A stretch of 64,000 nt of DNA from Dermatemys mawii (lineage: Eukaryota > Chordata > Testudines > Dermatemydidae). The translations under genes were made by a program, and so were the position numbers. Below, one piece after another: positions 24,486 to 36,883 of the stretch. How positions within the stretch are numbered: position 1 is the stretch's first letter; every line of letters starts with the position of its first letter. The stretch lies in contig ML677328.1 in assembly GCA_007922305.1 (NCBI GenBank), positions 6,346,540 through 6,410,539 of the forward strand, given 5' to 3'. The notes under the pieces are model-generated. The model ran no database searches. It saw only the letters and a program-made list of their open reading frames with translations, and was not told the origin of the DNA.

Positions 24486-27400
24486 TGAGCGCACACAGAG
24501 CCAAGTTCATCCTTGTCATAGGTATATACAACATGACTATTTCACTCATGGAGTTCAGATTAGTGACAGTTTAGTTTTTTCATACATCTTACTTCCCACA
24601 TTTTATTGTATTTCATGAAAACGTTGATTCATGAGTAGAGAGGTTATGCCAGAATGTTGTTGCAGTGATAAGCTGTAGCCAGAATGCTGCTGTCAATGGG
24701 ACTGCCTGAATGAGCAGTATTGAAATGGGACCTTAAACTGATACATATAGGTTAGCATGTTAATATTGTAGGTTAATAGAGAAGAAATGCTTAAAAATAG
24801 ACAGAGTGGCAAGTAATTATTCCCTCAAATTTCAAACTCTGCTAACAGCTTAAGGACTGCTACATGTTCAAACTTCCTTTAAAAATCAAACCCTAAAGAA
24901 GTGTGAAAAGATAAATGGTAACAAAATCCATAAGTGGCATAGCAAATTTACAGTATTACATTTATCAAAAGATATTGTAAAGTTAACTAAATTCTCTTTC
25001 TTTAAATCTCTTTTCTTTAAGCCAAGCAAACAACAGTGTGTCCACCTCAGAGCTAGAAATCTTAGAGGGACAGAAGTGCATCCCATTAGAGAAGAGGAAA
25101 AGCTAGCTCTAGCAGGCTTAATTTACCTAGTATAACCCTGGAGCACTTTTCCTATAGTGTTATTTACTGTATCATTTGCAGTTTGTTAGCGTTGTTTCTG
25201 GAAATTATAGTAAATGATGCATGTAAAAGTATTTATGTGAGGAGGGGATAAATCATGAAAGATATAGCCTGGGAAAAGCAGATCACCATAACTTTGAGAT
25301 AACAGGTAGAGAGCCCTTTATCTGGGCTCCGTTGGGTAGGGAAATCTAAATGTAATGTCTCAGTTCTGTTGGCAAGCCAAGTGGGCTCTGTATACAGTTT
25401 CCCACAAGAGATATTAAACCAGGGTGGAGCTGACTCTGCAGGATTAGACCAGCAGGAATAGAATGGGATGTGTCATGAGTGTGAAGACCCTAACACATTC
25501 AAAAAGGGAGTGTGTTTAAATCTTTTAAGCTAAGGATCACCTGGGCCACACTAATAACAGAAGAAAGTCCATCTTCTCCCTTTTTAGCTCTCAAAGTCAA
25601 TAAATGGTTTCTTCCTGATTTTACAGTTTGTAATTAAGCTTAGGGGAGATGACAGTATCTCACAGTGCAGAAACCTACCTGATCAGTCAATTTCTATACC
25701 AACTGTGATAATTCCATCTTGGAATTCATTCCAGTGACCTAGGGGGTTGCATGGGTAGTGTTCTGACTGGCTCAAATGATTTATGCCTGACAAACATCTT
25801 TGATTGCCCACTTCTCCTCCTCTTCTCTGGCCACTCGCCCATTGTGTGGAGTTGGTGGGATTCCTCAGTTGTTTCCTCACATGACATCTAAGCATCATCA
25901 GTTAATCAGCAACACATCCCTCCCAACATGTGGGACACTCTTACTTGATCCATAGATTTGTGAATCACTGCTCCTTTCTCAACAGCTTTTTCTAGAAGTT
26001 TCTCCAGCCTTTATGTTTAGACATGGACAGCTTTTCCTCTACTGTTGATTTGAGTTGGGAAATCTGTAGCAGAGAACCTAAGCATTTTCCACGGTACCAA
26101 GCGTATTGTCCAGAATAACAAGAGTCATGCACATTGATCTTCAGAGTGCTGACTCTCAGGGTTCAAACAACATCTACTGGATTTTACAACAGATTTTTCA
26201 CTTGGTACCTTTCTTTACTCTACAGACACCTGCCATTCGTGAACCATCTCAGTGATATGCTCAAGTCACGTGTCTTCTTCTCCAGACTATGCCACAGCTT
26301 TACTAGAAATTTGCACTAAAAGGCAATCTCTGGATGGGATTGCATATCTTCTCTAATGCTTGCCTCACAGTTTTCAGCAACAAAGCAGCACCCAATAATG
26401 GTATTTGAGACGTAAGGTCCACCAAGCCCTTCTTGCCAGCCAGTGTGTTTCCCTCTCTTCCCAACAAAGCTGCATTATACATGCACCATTTCATGTAGTT
26501 GCCCAAAACAGAACACTAGCAAATGCCAACCACCAGAATACACTGTACAGAAATGCTCCCAGAGTTAAATTATAATATATAAATTAAGTCTCCTTGAGTG
26601 ACCTTTTCTCCTTTCTCTCAGACAGGAAGCAGAGAGTTCTGTTCCTCTGAGTGTGATTAAAAAAAAAACAAAAGAAATAACATGAAAGCATAGGCAAAAA
26701 CTAGTTTCTATTTACCTTAAGAAAAACGCAGCCAAAAATCACAGTAATATAAATCTATGCATCACTCCCCTTTACTTATTGCTTCTGTAATTTAAACTAG
26801 TGAAAACAAAAATAAGACATTGTTCATGCATGAGAGTGCCCGATACATATTTTACTCAGATACACTCACATAGTGGTCTACCACAAATCATGACTCCAGT
26901 TCAGTTAGATTGGCTCTGCCGTCCTACATATTTACTGCCTGCACAGTTTTTGGGAAGTCCACGAATTAAGTCACAATTGAATTTATACCAAAGACATGCA
27001 AGCCAAAGAAAGACATGAAGTAACTATGCAGATGCAGAGTGGTTTTTGTTTGTTTTTTCTTTGTTTTGGGAAATGCTAAGTGACTCCTGGACTGGATTAC
27101 AACTACCAGGAAGTGTCAGTGCTTGAAGACTGACAAATGTTCATCAGAGATACAGAATTAGTTTTGTGGAACACTAAAGGTGCTCTGAAGACCACAGCAG
27201 TCCATGAATCTGCATGAGAAGCACTGCCATAATGAGTAAACATCTAAATATGTTCTAGGGGGAATATTTAGATTGCTTAACATTTTCCATTATCAACTAA
27301 TCTTGTGACCTTTACTGGAGAAACTCCAATAATTTCATTGTTTGCAGCAGGCCTTTGAACTTTGTCAGGGAGAAAGCCCCTGGGCAAGACAAGTGCCTTT

Positions 27401-28037
27401 TCTTTTCCCATGAAATGATGACTCTGCTAAACCTGAATGGAAACTTGATATAAATTGCCGTTTCCTTTCACATGTTGGCATTCCTCAAGAAAATTTCAGC
27501 AGCATGCCAAAATAATAACTAAAGAGCCAGAGCTATATAGCTGCCAAAGAGGCAGCTTGCACATAATGGACTAGAAACACCCGGGAGCTCCCAGAGAAGT
27601 TATGACACTGATGGTGGGGGAGAAAGCAGTGTCATGATGGGACAGGACTGACTGGGCTCCACACCCTGGTATATGAACCTAGCAATCCCTCCACCCAGAG
27701 CATCACTCAAGGCAGGAACTCCAGGGGAGGAGAGGAAGCTGGACCAGTCTCCTTACATAACCCCTTTGGACCCAGCACATGGCCCAAATAGGCCATGTCT
27801 CACTTCACCAGTAACGCATCTCCCCTCTGGATAACAGCCCTCTCAGGTTGCTAGCTAATGTGGTTAGTCCTGTATCTAAAGTGGCAGCAGCAATGCTCTC
27901 TGTTAATGCAATGGTGGATCTGTTTAAGTTAATGCGTCTACATTTTCGCTTTTGTCATAAAGAACATTTTCTTTACCCGTGTTTTTAGCATACTGTGTTT
28001 ATAGTGCCAAGTGAGTTGGAGACTGAGGAGGAGGAGA
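24486..28037. other. Non-coding stretch
   Basis: No supported gene and no bounded repeat in 3.5 kb. A TTTG-rich run lies at about 27045-27068. On the minus strand a CAG|GTAGGT donor-like word occurs near 25672, but the frame beside it is closed by a stop before the site. Confidence 0.45.
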
Positions 28038-28060
28038 TGGTGGTGGTGGTGGTGGTGGTG
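28038..28060 (+). repeat. (TGG)n microsatellite
   Basis: Uninterrupted TGG triplets, preceded by a short GAGGAG run (28025-28036). A simple trinucleotide repeat, likely length-variable. Confidence 0.95.
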
Positions 28061-29517
28061 AAGAGTAACCTTTCCAATCCAATTATCAGACTGAAGAAGA
28101 TGTTTGGAAAATTCAGATAGGCACCTAAATTTCTAGATGCTTATCTGGATTAAACTTCTGAACCTTTTACATTTTTCTCTCACCACAAGTCTATGTGTGT
28201 ATGGGTTCCTCACTATGTTGTTATAATGTTCCATTATGAGCAAATGGAAATCTATACCAAGGACAGTATTGCATAGTTAGGTTTATAGGTATATTTATAA
28301 TTCTATTGTGTGAACAGTTCAAGACCAGAGCAGGTGAAAGGAACTGAATGCGTGTACAGTGCAAAATTTTGACGCAGTGAGCAAGCTGTCTGTGTGATTA
28401 AGCAACTTTTCCTGAAAACTATGAATTCTATTACATGGAACTGATGAGTTAGAATCATGTAATGAACAACATAAAAAGAACAGCTGAACTACACTGAGAT
28501 AATGGTGCCATTTCCTGAGAGAAAGACAAACTGATCCTATGACAAGTTAATCCTGACCTGACAAAGAGAGAAATATAAATCTAATGAGGACGGTGCAATG
28601 TGTCATAGTAATATTAAATGAGGTTTCTGAGAGCAAGTTACCTCCTCACAAATGAGAAAAAAATCAAATGGGGAAATATCTATGATAAAATGACAACACT
28701 TTTTCTTTATAACAGCCTCCATTCAGTGATATCAGAAACTGGTTATGTAACAATTGTTGTGATGTACTTGTCAGAGAATATGTCAGCTACATACTGAACT
28801 TTTATTTTATCATTGTTATTCAGATACTTCCATTTTATTTTTATATTAGGGAATGAGTGAATTGATGTGGGAATAAACAACATATAGTGTTACCGTCAGA
28901 AACTGTTTCATAAGCTTGGGAGTAGTACTGTAATTATGCATGGTAAATATTTAGCCAATAGTGGGGGTAGTTATTTTTAGGATGCAGTATTTGGCTAAAA
29001 ATATTTACAATAGAATAATGAATGAGTGCAAAACACCTTGAAATACTTCTAGGTATGTAAAGGTTCACAATCATTTTCACTTACAAAAGAAAAATAAACC
29101 TTGTTATCTTATCTCAAAGAGAACATTTACTCTAATCATAAAAGCTTTATAAAGCTATTCATGGGGTAATATTTTCAGGCAGCCTCCGGAAGTGTACCTA
29201 CATCTGCTTGAGCATGCAGATACTGTATACACATTCAGATACATAAATGGCAACTGGCACACATCATTTAACATTGGACTGGCCAATATATGCTTTGTGC
29301 TTGCTTACATGTAGCTAAGCGTATGCAACCAAGTTCACCTGCAAATTTTGGCCTAGGAAGAGATTTTATAAATCCATCAAATCAATGCACTAATAATAAT
29401 AAAAGGTCTATTTTTCAAATTTGTGCATCCAAAGTTAGGTGCCTAACTCCATATTTAAAGAGGCAACCATAAGTTAAATAAACATATATACCTAACTTTA
29501 GGAACCAAAAATTATTA
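28061..29517. other. Non-coding stretch
   Basis: AT-rich. Pieces near 28115-28165 and 29405-29465 use the 'TAGGCACCTAAATTT' and 'AGTTAGGTGCCTAACTCC' wording of an old amniote repeat; they are too short and diverged to bound. Confidence 0.45.
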
Positions 29518-29522
29518 GGCGC

Positions 29523-30015
29523 TGTGACAGGGCAAGGGTAAAAACCCTGTGAATGCCCGGCCCCTGAAGGCTAAACCCTGCCTTCTGGCAGAAGGGCCAG
29601 GGGAGGATGCTGGGAGCAGTCTTCAAAGAGCCTGCAAGGAGCCCAGCTGGGAGCCCTAATGAGGGCTAGCTCGGAGCACCAACCTGGGCTGAATGGGCGC
29701 AGCTGGGGCAGTAAGCAGAGAGGGCTAGAAAAGCCCTGGGCTCTAATTAGTGAGGAGGCAAGCCAGGAGGGGGACAGGAGACTGTTGCTTTGTTCCCTCA
29801 CAGTGGGCAAGGTGCCTCAGGCGGTCAGAGGACCCGGAAACTGGACTGAGAAGGTAACTACTGGGGACGTGGGTAGCACTTTGCCTACACCAGAAGCACC
29901 AAACCTGCACTGTAAATAAAGGACACTGAGAAACACCAACAAAGGGTGTGGACGCCTTTATTTTGAGAATACAGAACACTGGGCACACAGAGCAGCCTGT
30001 GTGGACCCTGTGACA
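29523..30015 (+). mobile_element. Solo LTR of a retrovirus-like element
   Basis: The unit starts TGTGACAGGG and ends CCCTGTGACA, a perfect 10-bp terminal inverted repeat with the TG...CA ends required of an LTR. It is flanked on both sides by the same 5 bases, GGCGC (29518-29522 and 30016-30020), the duplication left by integration. Length is 493 bp. An AATAAA signal at 29915-29920 fixes the orientation as plus. No internal retroviral sequence is present, so it is a solo LTR left by recombination. The open frames within (for example 29659-29919) are not genes. A 5-bp duplication fits ERV-L-like or Gypsy-like elements; I cannot choose between them. Confidence 0.8.
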
Positions 30016-30020
30016 GGCGC

Positions 30021-31172
30021 ATAATAAATAATGGTTTTCTTTCATATTGTAACTTAAAATGCTTAGTTGATAGCACTTAACAAACATTAGTTAACCAAGC
30101 TTTACAAGATCCCCCAGGGATTTGTAAATGGTCTGTAGGTTTTACCAACCCTACTTTATAAATGGGTAAACTGAGGTGCTTATACTGCGGTACCTAATAA
30201 TGGCATGGGTGACATAGATAACTGGAGATAATTTTTGTTCACATATATTGACTAATTGGGTTATTAAACATCACATCATAATTAATACATTATTTGTACC
30301 TTGGACCCGCTTCTACCTTTCATCCGTTTGTTTGCTTTGCTTTTTTAAGATTGTGGACTCTTTAGGGCAGGGTCTATTTCTTCAATATGTTGGTGCAGCA
30401 CTAAGCGCATGGTGGTCATTACTAGAAATAAGTAGGAGCAATTGTTTGACTTCAGAGGGAGCAAAATTAGGCTGATACTGAACATTTTTCAAAATGCCAC
30501 CCCAAGCGAACTGCCCATGGTCACAGACGCAAGGTGTCAGAGTAAAATCAACATGGAACCATAAAACTATTTCACTGTATCAAAGTTATAGTAGAACATT
30601 AGGTAACAAAGTCTATTGTTGGGTTTTTTAAATGAAATATTAGAATGGATCTATTCCCACTGCATAAATGTTGAGTATAATTCCCATTAATTTCCATGAG
30701 AGTCATAGGCATGCCTGAAGAGAAAAATAAACTCTTTACAGCCTAATCGAGACAAAATGAGTTTTCAAGGCTGCAGGGGCCACAGACCCTGCCGAGATTT
30801 TACTTAGTATCTGATCAGGCATTTCATGACAGCCTCCTCCCCTAAGATAAAGATATCAACCTGATAATCATATAAACTATTCTAGATTTGGAGATAAAAC
30901 CACGGTGCTTAATTGATTCATTCAACCTTTCTAGCATAAAAGTGGGTTCTTTTGGGTACCTGAGGAAGCAGAAGTGGAGAAGGATTTCAGATGCTCAGCT
31001 CTCTCAGAGGTTTAGAGTTCACTCTGATTAACAAAGAAGAAAGAAACAGAATATTGTAGACACAAGGACAAGCTGAAAAAAATAATCAGATCCAAACTTC
31101 AAAGTTTGGAATTGTCTGGATCCTGGATGTTGGGCCGGGCCCATCTCCAACTATTAACATTACAGACTGTGT
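30021..31172. other. Non-coding stretch with MIR-like debris
   Basis: 'TTTATAAATGGGTAAACTGAGGTGC' type wording (about 30145-30182) and 'TGCCCATGGTCACAGACGCAAGG' type wording (about 30510-30535) both match MIR SINE sequence. They are separated by about 300 bases that include the dispersed repeat at 30335-30425, suggesting an interrupted MIR. No gene is visible. Confidence 0.4.
30335..30425 (-). repeat. Old dispersed amniote repeat, copy 2 of 3
   Basis: 'GATTGTGGACTCTTTAGGGC' and 'GCAGCACTAAGCGCATGGTGG' are the reverse complement of the 'CCCTGCCC..AAAGAG' and 'CCATTGTGC..AGGCGCTG' phrases of the copies at 0.63 and 56.95 kb. The copy is short and diverged. Confidence 0.5.
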
Positions 31173-32410
31173 GCCAAGATATTCTCGGTCTTATTCTCAA
31201 TCACTTTTTTAATAATTCCAAACATCCTGTTTGCTTTTTGTCTACCGCTGCATACTGGGTGGATGTCTTCAGAGAACTATCCATGATGACTCCAAGATCT
31301 CTTTCCTGATTAGTTGTAGCTAAATTAGTCCCCATCATATTATATGTATAGTTTGAGTTATTTTTTCCAATGTGCATTACTTTACATTTATCCACATTAA
31401 ATTTCATTTGTCATTTTTTCACCCAATCACTTGGTTTTATGAGATCTTTTTTAAGTTCTTCTCAGTCTGCTTTCAACTTAACTATCTTGAGCAGTTTAGT
31501 ATCATCTGCAAACTTTCCCACTTCACTGTTTACCCCTTTTTCCAGATCATTTATGAATAAGTTGAATAAGATTGGTCCTAGGACTGACTCTTGGGGAACA
31601 CCACTAGTTATCCTTCTCCATTCTGAAAATGCACTTTGGTCCCTGTCTTTTAACCAGTTCTCAATCAATGAAAGGATCTTCCCTCTTGTCCCATGACAGC
31701 CTAATCTATGTAAGAGCCTTTGGTGAAGAACCTTGTCAAAAGCTTTCTGGAAATCTAAATGCACTACGTCCACTGGATTCCCCTTGTCCTCATGTTCCTT
31801 GACCCCTTCAAAGAACTCTAATAGATTAGTAAGACATGATTTTCCTTTACAGAAACCATGTTGACTTTTGCCCAACAATTGATGTTCTTCTATGTCTCTG
31901 ACAATTTATTCTTTACTATTGTTTCAACTAATTTGCCCACTACTGAAGTTAGACTTACCGGTCTGTAATTGCCAGGATCACCTCTAAAGCCCCTTTTAAA
32001 TATTGGCATTACATTAGCTATCTTCCAGTCACTGGGTACAGAAGCTGATTTAAAGGAAGGTTACAAACCTTAGTTAATAGTTCCACAATTTCACATTTGA
32101 GTTCTCTCAGAACTCTTCAATGAATGCCATCTGGTCCCGGTGACCTGTTACTGTTAAGTTTATCAATTAATTCCAAAGCCTCCTTTAGTAATACTTCAAT
32201 CTGCGACAATTCCTCAGATTTGTCACCTACAAAGGACAGTTCGGGTTTGGGAATCTCCCTAACATCCTTGGCCGTGAAGACTGAAGCAAAGAATTTGTGT
32301 AGTTTCTCCACAATAACTTTATTGTCTTTAAGTGCTCCTTTTGTATCTCGATCATCCAGGGCCCCAATGGTTGTTTAGCAGGCTTAAAAACATTTTGTGA
32401 TTACCTTTTT
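31173..32410 (-). mobile_element. CR1 LINE fragment with reverse transcriptase remnants
   Basis: Translated on the minus strand, several frames join into CR1 ORF2. A frame at 31462-31878 has the reverse-transcriptase blocks [12 protein letters not shown] (motif A region), [19 protein letters not shown] (motif B region) and KFADDTKLL (motif C, the catalytic Asp pair kept). Upstream, 32117-32311 carries the CR1 'NSNRSPGPDGIH' block, and downstream 31201-31407 carries 'KFNVDKCKVMHIG'. Frames are broken between these blocks, so it is a pseudogene. Both the 5' part (endonuclease) and the 3' end are absent; loss of the 3' end is unusual for CR1. Confidence 0.9.
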
Positions 32411-35400
32411 CTTTGATTCAAAATATTGATTAATTAAAAGACAGGAATTTTCAACAACATTAAATTTCTCTTTTATTTTGGAAGCATGCTAGTCAGTCAG
32501 TCTTTTGATCAGAGTAAAGCATAGTCAAGTAATATTAGGATACTACAATCATATTTCTATCTCAAAATATTTTACCTATTGTTAGTATATGTAACACCTC
32601 ACATTACCATTAGCAAGTTTCCCCTGTTTTTATGAGTCTTTCATACAGCAACAGAGGAGAAGGTTTTTTTAAACAGGATTGTAATGACATAAATATTAGC
32701 AGAGGGATTCAGGAGCTGGTGCCATACCTTAAGTTATTACACTTTTAGCTCACCTTTTAAGAACTGACTATATGGGAAGTTTACAGTGTCCCTCTAAGTA
32801 ATTACAGCTTAAGATATGATATAAAGACTTCAGGTAAATAATATTTTTACAACAAATGAAAAGATTCAAAATGAATTCAATTAAATATTTAGAATATTCA
32901 GCTGGAGGCAGATTTTTTTAAAGTATTTACACACAGACATGTGCTTTTGAAAATCTCATAAGTTGCAACTTTAGGTAGCTAAATATCTTTTTGAAAATAT
33001 AGCTTTGGTCTAATTCCCAGGGAAGTCAATGGAATTTGATTTGGGCCATAATTATGTCCATCTTTTCTGGTGCATAAAATGCTGGTGAAGCAAGTTAAGC
33101 TTGTATTAAACCAAGCACAAAATAGCTTTTTCAGAAATAAAGTTTTGTTCCTTTCCTGCTAACAGTTTATAAAGGTTTAACAGTACAAAGAAAAAAATCA
33201 GTACATTAAAAAACCCAACAGTTATTTGTATGTATTAATAACCTCAGTGCACAATTGATTTTTTCATTCAATCTGTATATCAAACTAATAAAAAACCCTG
33301 AAAGTCTGCCTCTTCTCCCCCATTATCTTCATACCACATGGATATTAGCTACATTATGTTGTGGGTAAAAATGCTATTCTAAAGTACATAAATGTACACA
33401 ACATTTCTGAAATGCATCAATGTATATGGTGCCAGAGAAGTGTCTTCACTGTTTCTGCTTGTAATGAGTTCTGGGATGACAGTATATAAACCTAAGTATC
33501 AGTGGTACTATACTTTCAAATTGCAGAAAGCTGATGTTAGGAGTCCCAAATGACTCTATTAATTTTGTCTGCAGCCAAGTACAACAACATTTTAGAGTCT
33601 CACATTCTGTCAAGGGAGAAAATTCTAATTGCATCTGACAAAAAGGTTCGCTACTTAGGCACATGTGTTAGGAAATAGTTTCCACATCGCTTAAACCTCA
33701 ATACTAAGAACAATTACAAAGAAACATGTTTAGACCCATGGTGTAACAACGTAGTACACAATAAAATATATATTCTAGACATAGAACAGAAAAAATATAC
33801 TGCCTTCAAGAATTTATAAAAATGAACTTATGCTACAAAATAAATCAGTCACTTACTAGAATATCTTTATGTTTTATAAGATTAAGGACAGATTGTGATA
33901 CCTTTACTCATATTAATTAGTGCCTTTTTCCCCCACACTAGAGCTTCTTGTGAAGCAAAGAGCTACACAGTATGAAGAAGGGTATTAGAATCTGACCCTT
34001 AATATATTTCACCCAAATATACAGCTGGAGGGAGAGAACTAAGAAAACTTATAGATGGAGAAGGAACAAGAGGATGAAAATCAAAGGAAAGAAAAAGAAA
34101 CAAACAGAATAATATCCCTGTGCCTCCCACCAAACAATCCTTTATATCCCTCTGTACCCAACCTCTATGACAGGTGTCCCAGTTTTTACTTTGAAACTCA
34201 GTAAATTGCATGATTTCACTAAGTTACACACAGAATGAATGTATTCAACTGTATGTGATAGAGGTTTTTAAAATGTATTTGTTAAATACACTTTTAAAAA
34301 ACCTCCTGTGTGATACTAATGATTTTAGAAAGAGGTATGGTAGTTGTTAAAATGCAAATAGGCAAAAACTTGCTCAGGATTGCAGGTATGGATGTACCTC
34401 TGGCTAATATTTAAGAATGATAAATTATAGACCTGATTTTCTAGTCTTCTCACTGCATTGCTCTCAGAACACAAAGAAAGCAGTCGGATCTCACCTGCTG
34501 GAGATTTCCCCAGATAGGAAGGGTCCCCAGAAGGTGTAGGGCTGGCTCCTACATCACTAATGCTACAGTCCTAGCATAAAGGGTATGTTGGAACAAGGCT
34601 GGACCATGCTATGTTCCAGCTATCCTTAGCTGATGGAGGGAGCTACTCCATGGCTGGTGTAAAACTGATTCCAAAATCAGGGAGTTACTTTGTCACTAGC
34701 TCCCTTTTGCCTCCCTCCCCTTTCCCTAAGCTACACACAGCAAAAATTAGGCACAGATGGGTATCTGGCTCTGTGTGTCTTAGAAACTAATGTGTGTGGC
34801 ATGGAGTTCCAATGGAAGCCAAAAGTGTGTTCTATCAAAGCCGGAGCAAATACACCACATACGCTGCAGCAAGAAAAATGCCCTGAGGCTGAAGGGAGCA
34901 GCCCTGAAAATTTGTAGGAGACAACTAGAACCTCTAATAGTCCCATTCTTGTTTTACGATAATGAAAGTGGGGGGGAAGAAAGCAATTATTCTACTTAGC
35001 ATCACTATATTTGTTTGCTGTGCCATTTTCCCAACCAACTGAAATGTGTGCGTAATTGTAATGGAGTAGGAGAATGAAGTGTAATAGGACAGTTTGAGAA
35101 ACAGGTAGGCTGCACCAGAACATGCACTGTTTGTTCATCAGAGCATTGCTGGAAAGCTTGACTTGAAAACCTCTGTGACTCACTGGACCTACCATCCACA
35201 TTTGGCAATTACTGCAGTACTGCACAGCACTAGCCTTCTGTTGCTTCCACTGGAATTCACGCACAGACCAATTAACCTTACAGAGAAAAAAGAACCAATG
35301 ACAGAAATTTTCTGAGCTGGTTCTGGACTGAGGACACTGGCCTTACAACATAAATCAAATCCTTGGTTTGCAGTGCCTCTCCCCTTGTCAAAGCCACAGT

Positions 35401-36664
35401 CTTCCAGCTGCCTCATTCACATTCCCCACACTACCACTCTCACTGACAAGCAAATGTCACTATAGAAGTTCTCACGTAGCGGGCTGCAGCCGCTAAATCT
35501 GCCAAGTGCCAATCAATAAGTAAAAACATATGTGAAGAGTGATGTTGGGCTTGTCTGTCACTGAAAGGCTAATGCAGCAGCATAGAATGTGGGGAGCTAC
35601 AGCATAGCAGTGCCAATAGCAGTCTGTGACACAAAGAGGACCAAAAAAGTGGTTTTCCCTTCTCTCATCACTGTCTTTACCCTTACGTGGAGCATTTGGT
35701 TTCTAATCAAGGTCACATTAGGAATGGGAAAATGCCACAGCAGGGTGGTGTCACTGGTGCAAAGAGTGAATATTTATCACATCTGCTTAATTTGGTGCAC
35801 CTCTCCACAAATATCTGCAAACTCTAGCCCAGAGCACAATCTACCCAAATACTGTCTCACCCCATCCCCTTCTTAAAAACAAAGAACTGTCAAAAATTTG
35901 GCCAGGAGTTACATACCCAGGAATCTGCTTAAATCCATTATGATAATCCAGGAAATGGAACGTTAAATTTATTTAAATCTCTCCTTTTCCAAATCAATGC
36001 AATGTTAAGAATTATTAAAAAGAGGTAATGGAAGAGTAAAACTTTTGCATATAATGGTTCTAAATTTCTGCTCTTAGTTACAACAATATGCAAATAGAAT
36101 AACTCCAGAGAAGACCATGAGTGAACTCCTGGCTCCACTGAAGACAATGGCTATTTTGCCATTGACTTCGGGAGCTGGATATCACTCAGTATGAGGACAG
36201 TGTAAGTTCAGAATGACACCCAATGCTTTCATATACTATATACCCCTGAGCACATCTGGGCAAAGAGTTATTTTAAGATCATATTCTTTCCTCCGTTTCA
36301 CCTCTCTCTCCCTCTCTTTTTTTCTGAATGCTTCCTGAATTAAAAATTATTTGTATCAAGTTAATCTTAAAATAGTGGGTTTCACAGGTGGTCAAAAAAC
36401 AGTAAGATATATGGGCTTTCTAAACGCAAAACTTCAAATTTTGTTAAATACCTACACAAATTGAGCATATTTTGCAAAATTCCAACCCAACAGAAACATA
36501 AGCATGTTTAGGAGAAAATACCATCAAGCATGGGGGGAGAAAAGGAAATGGGGGGCTAAAGAAGACTTGTCATCACCATGCTACTGCTGCACAGGACTGA
36601 AGACTACTTTAAAATGGGGGCTGAGGGCTTCCTATTCTTCATGTAAGCTGCATAACCTCTCTAA
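32411..36664. other. Non-coding stretch
   Basis: About 4.2 kb without a supported gene. Overlapping frames at 34690-35416 lie on both strands in several phases. Pieces near 33890-34000 ('CAGATTGTGATACCTTTACTC...AATCTGACCC') and 36130-36185 ('GACAATGG...CCATTGACTTCGGGAGC') are diverged old amniote repeats. Confidence 0.45.
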
Positions 36665-36883
36665 TGATCCTTCGAACACAGAAGTGACAAAGAGTCCTGT
36701 GGCACCTTAAAGGCTAACTAAAGTATTAGAGCATAAGCTTCCGTGGGCTAATACCCACTTTGTCAGATGCATGCAGTGGCTTATGCTCTAATATTTTAGT
36801 TAGTCTTTAAGGTGCCACAGGACTCTTTGTGACTTCTGCAATTCCAGACTAACACGGCTACCCCTCTGATCCTTGGAACACAG
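36665..36883 (-). mobile_element. Fold-back repeat of the GTAGCCGTGTTAG family, 17-bp target duplication
   Basis: The 185-bp insert (36682-36866) is flanked by TGATCCTTCGAACACAG (36665-36681) and TGATCCTTGGAACACAG (36867-36883), a 17-bp duplication with one mismatch. Inside, a left arm of about 54 bp (from 'GTGACAAAGAGTCCTGTGG' to 'TAGAGCATAAG') is the near-exact reverse complement of the right arm, leaving a loop of about 42 bp that contains 'GTGGGCTAATACCCACTTTG'. Beyond the right arm is the head 'CAGACTAACACGGCTACCCC', so the family is in minus orientation. There is no open frame and no poly-A. Confidence 0.85.

Noticed and set aside
25672..25898. Minus-strand CAG|GTAGGT donor beside an open frame
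   Set aside because: The frame ends in a stop a few bases before the donor and no acceptor is evident on its other side.
28038..28060. TGG run as a G-quadruplex regulatory site
   Set aside because: It is a short plain microsatellite with only GG pairs and nothing around it suggesting function.
29659..29919. 86-codon frame
   Set aside because: It lies inside the LTR and has no domain.
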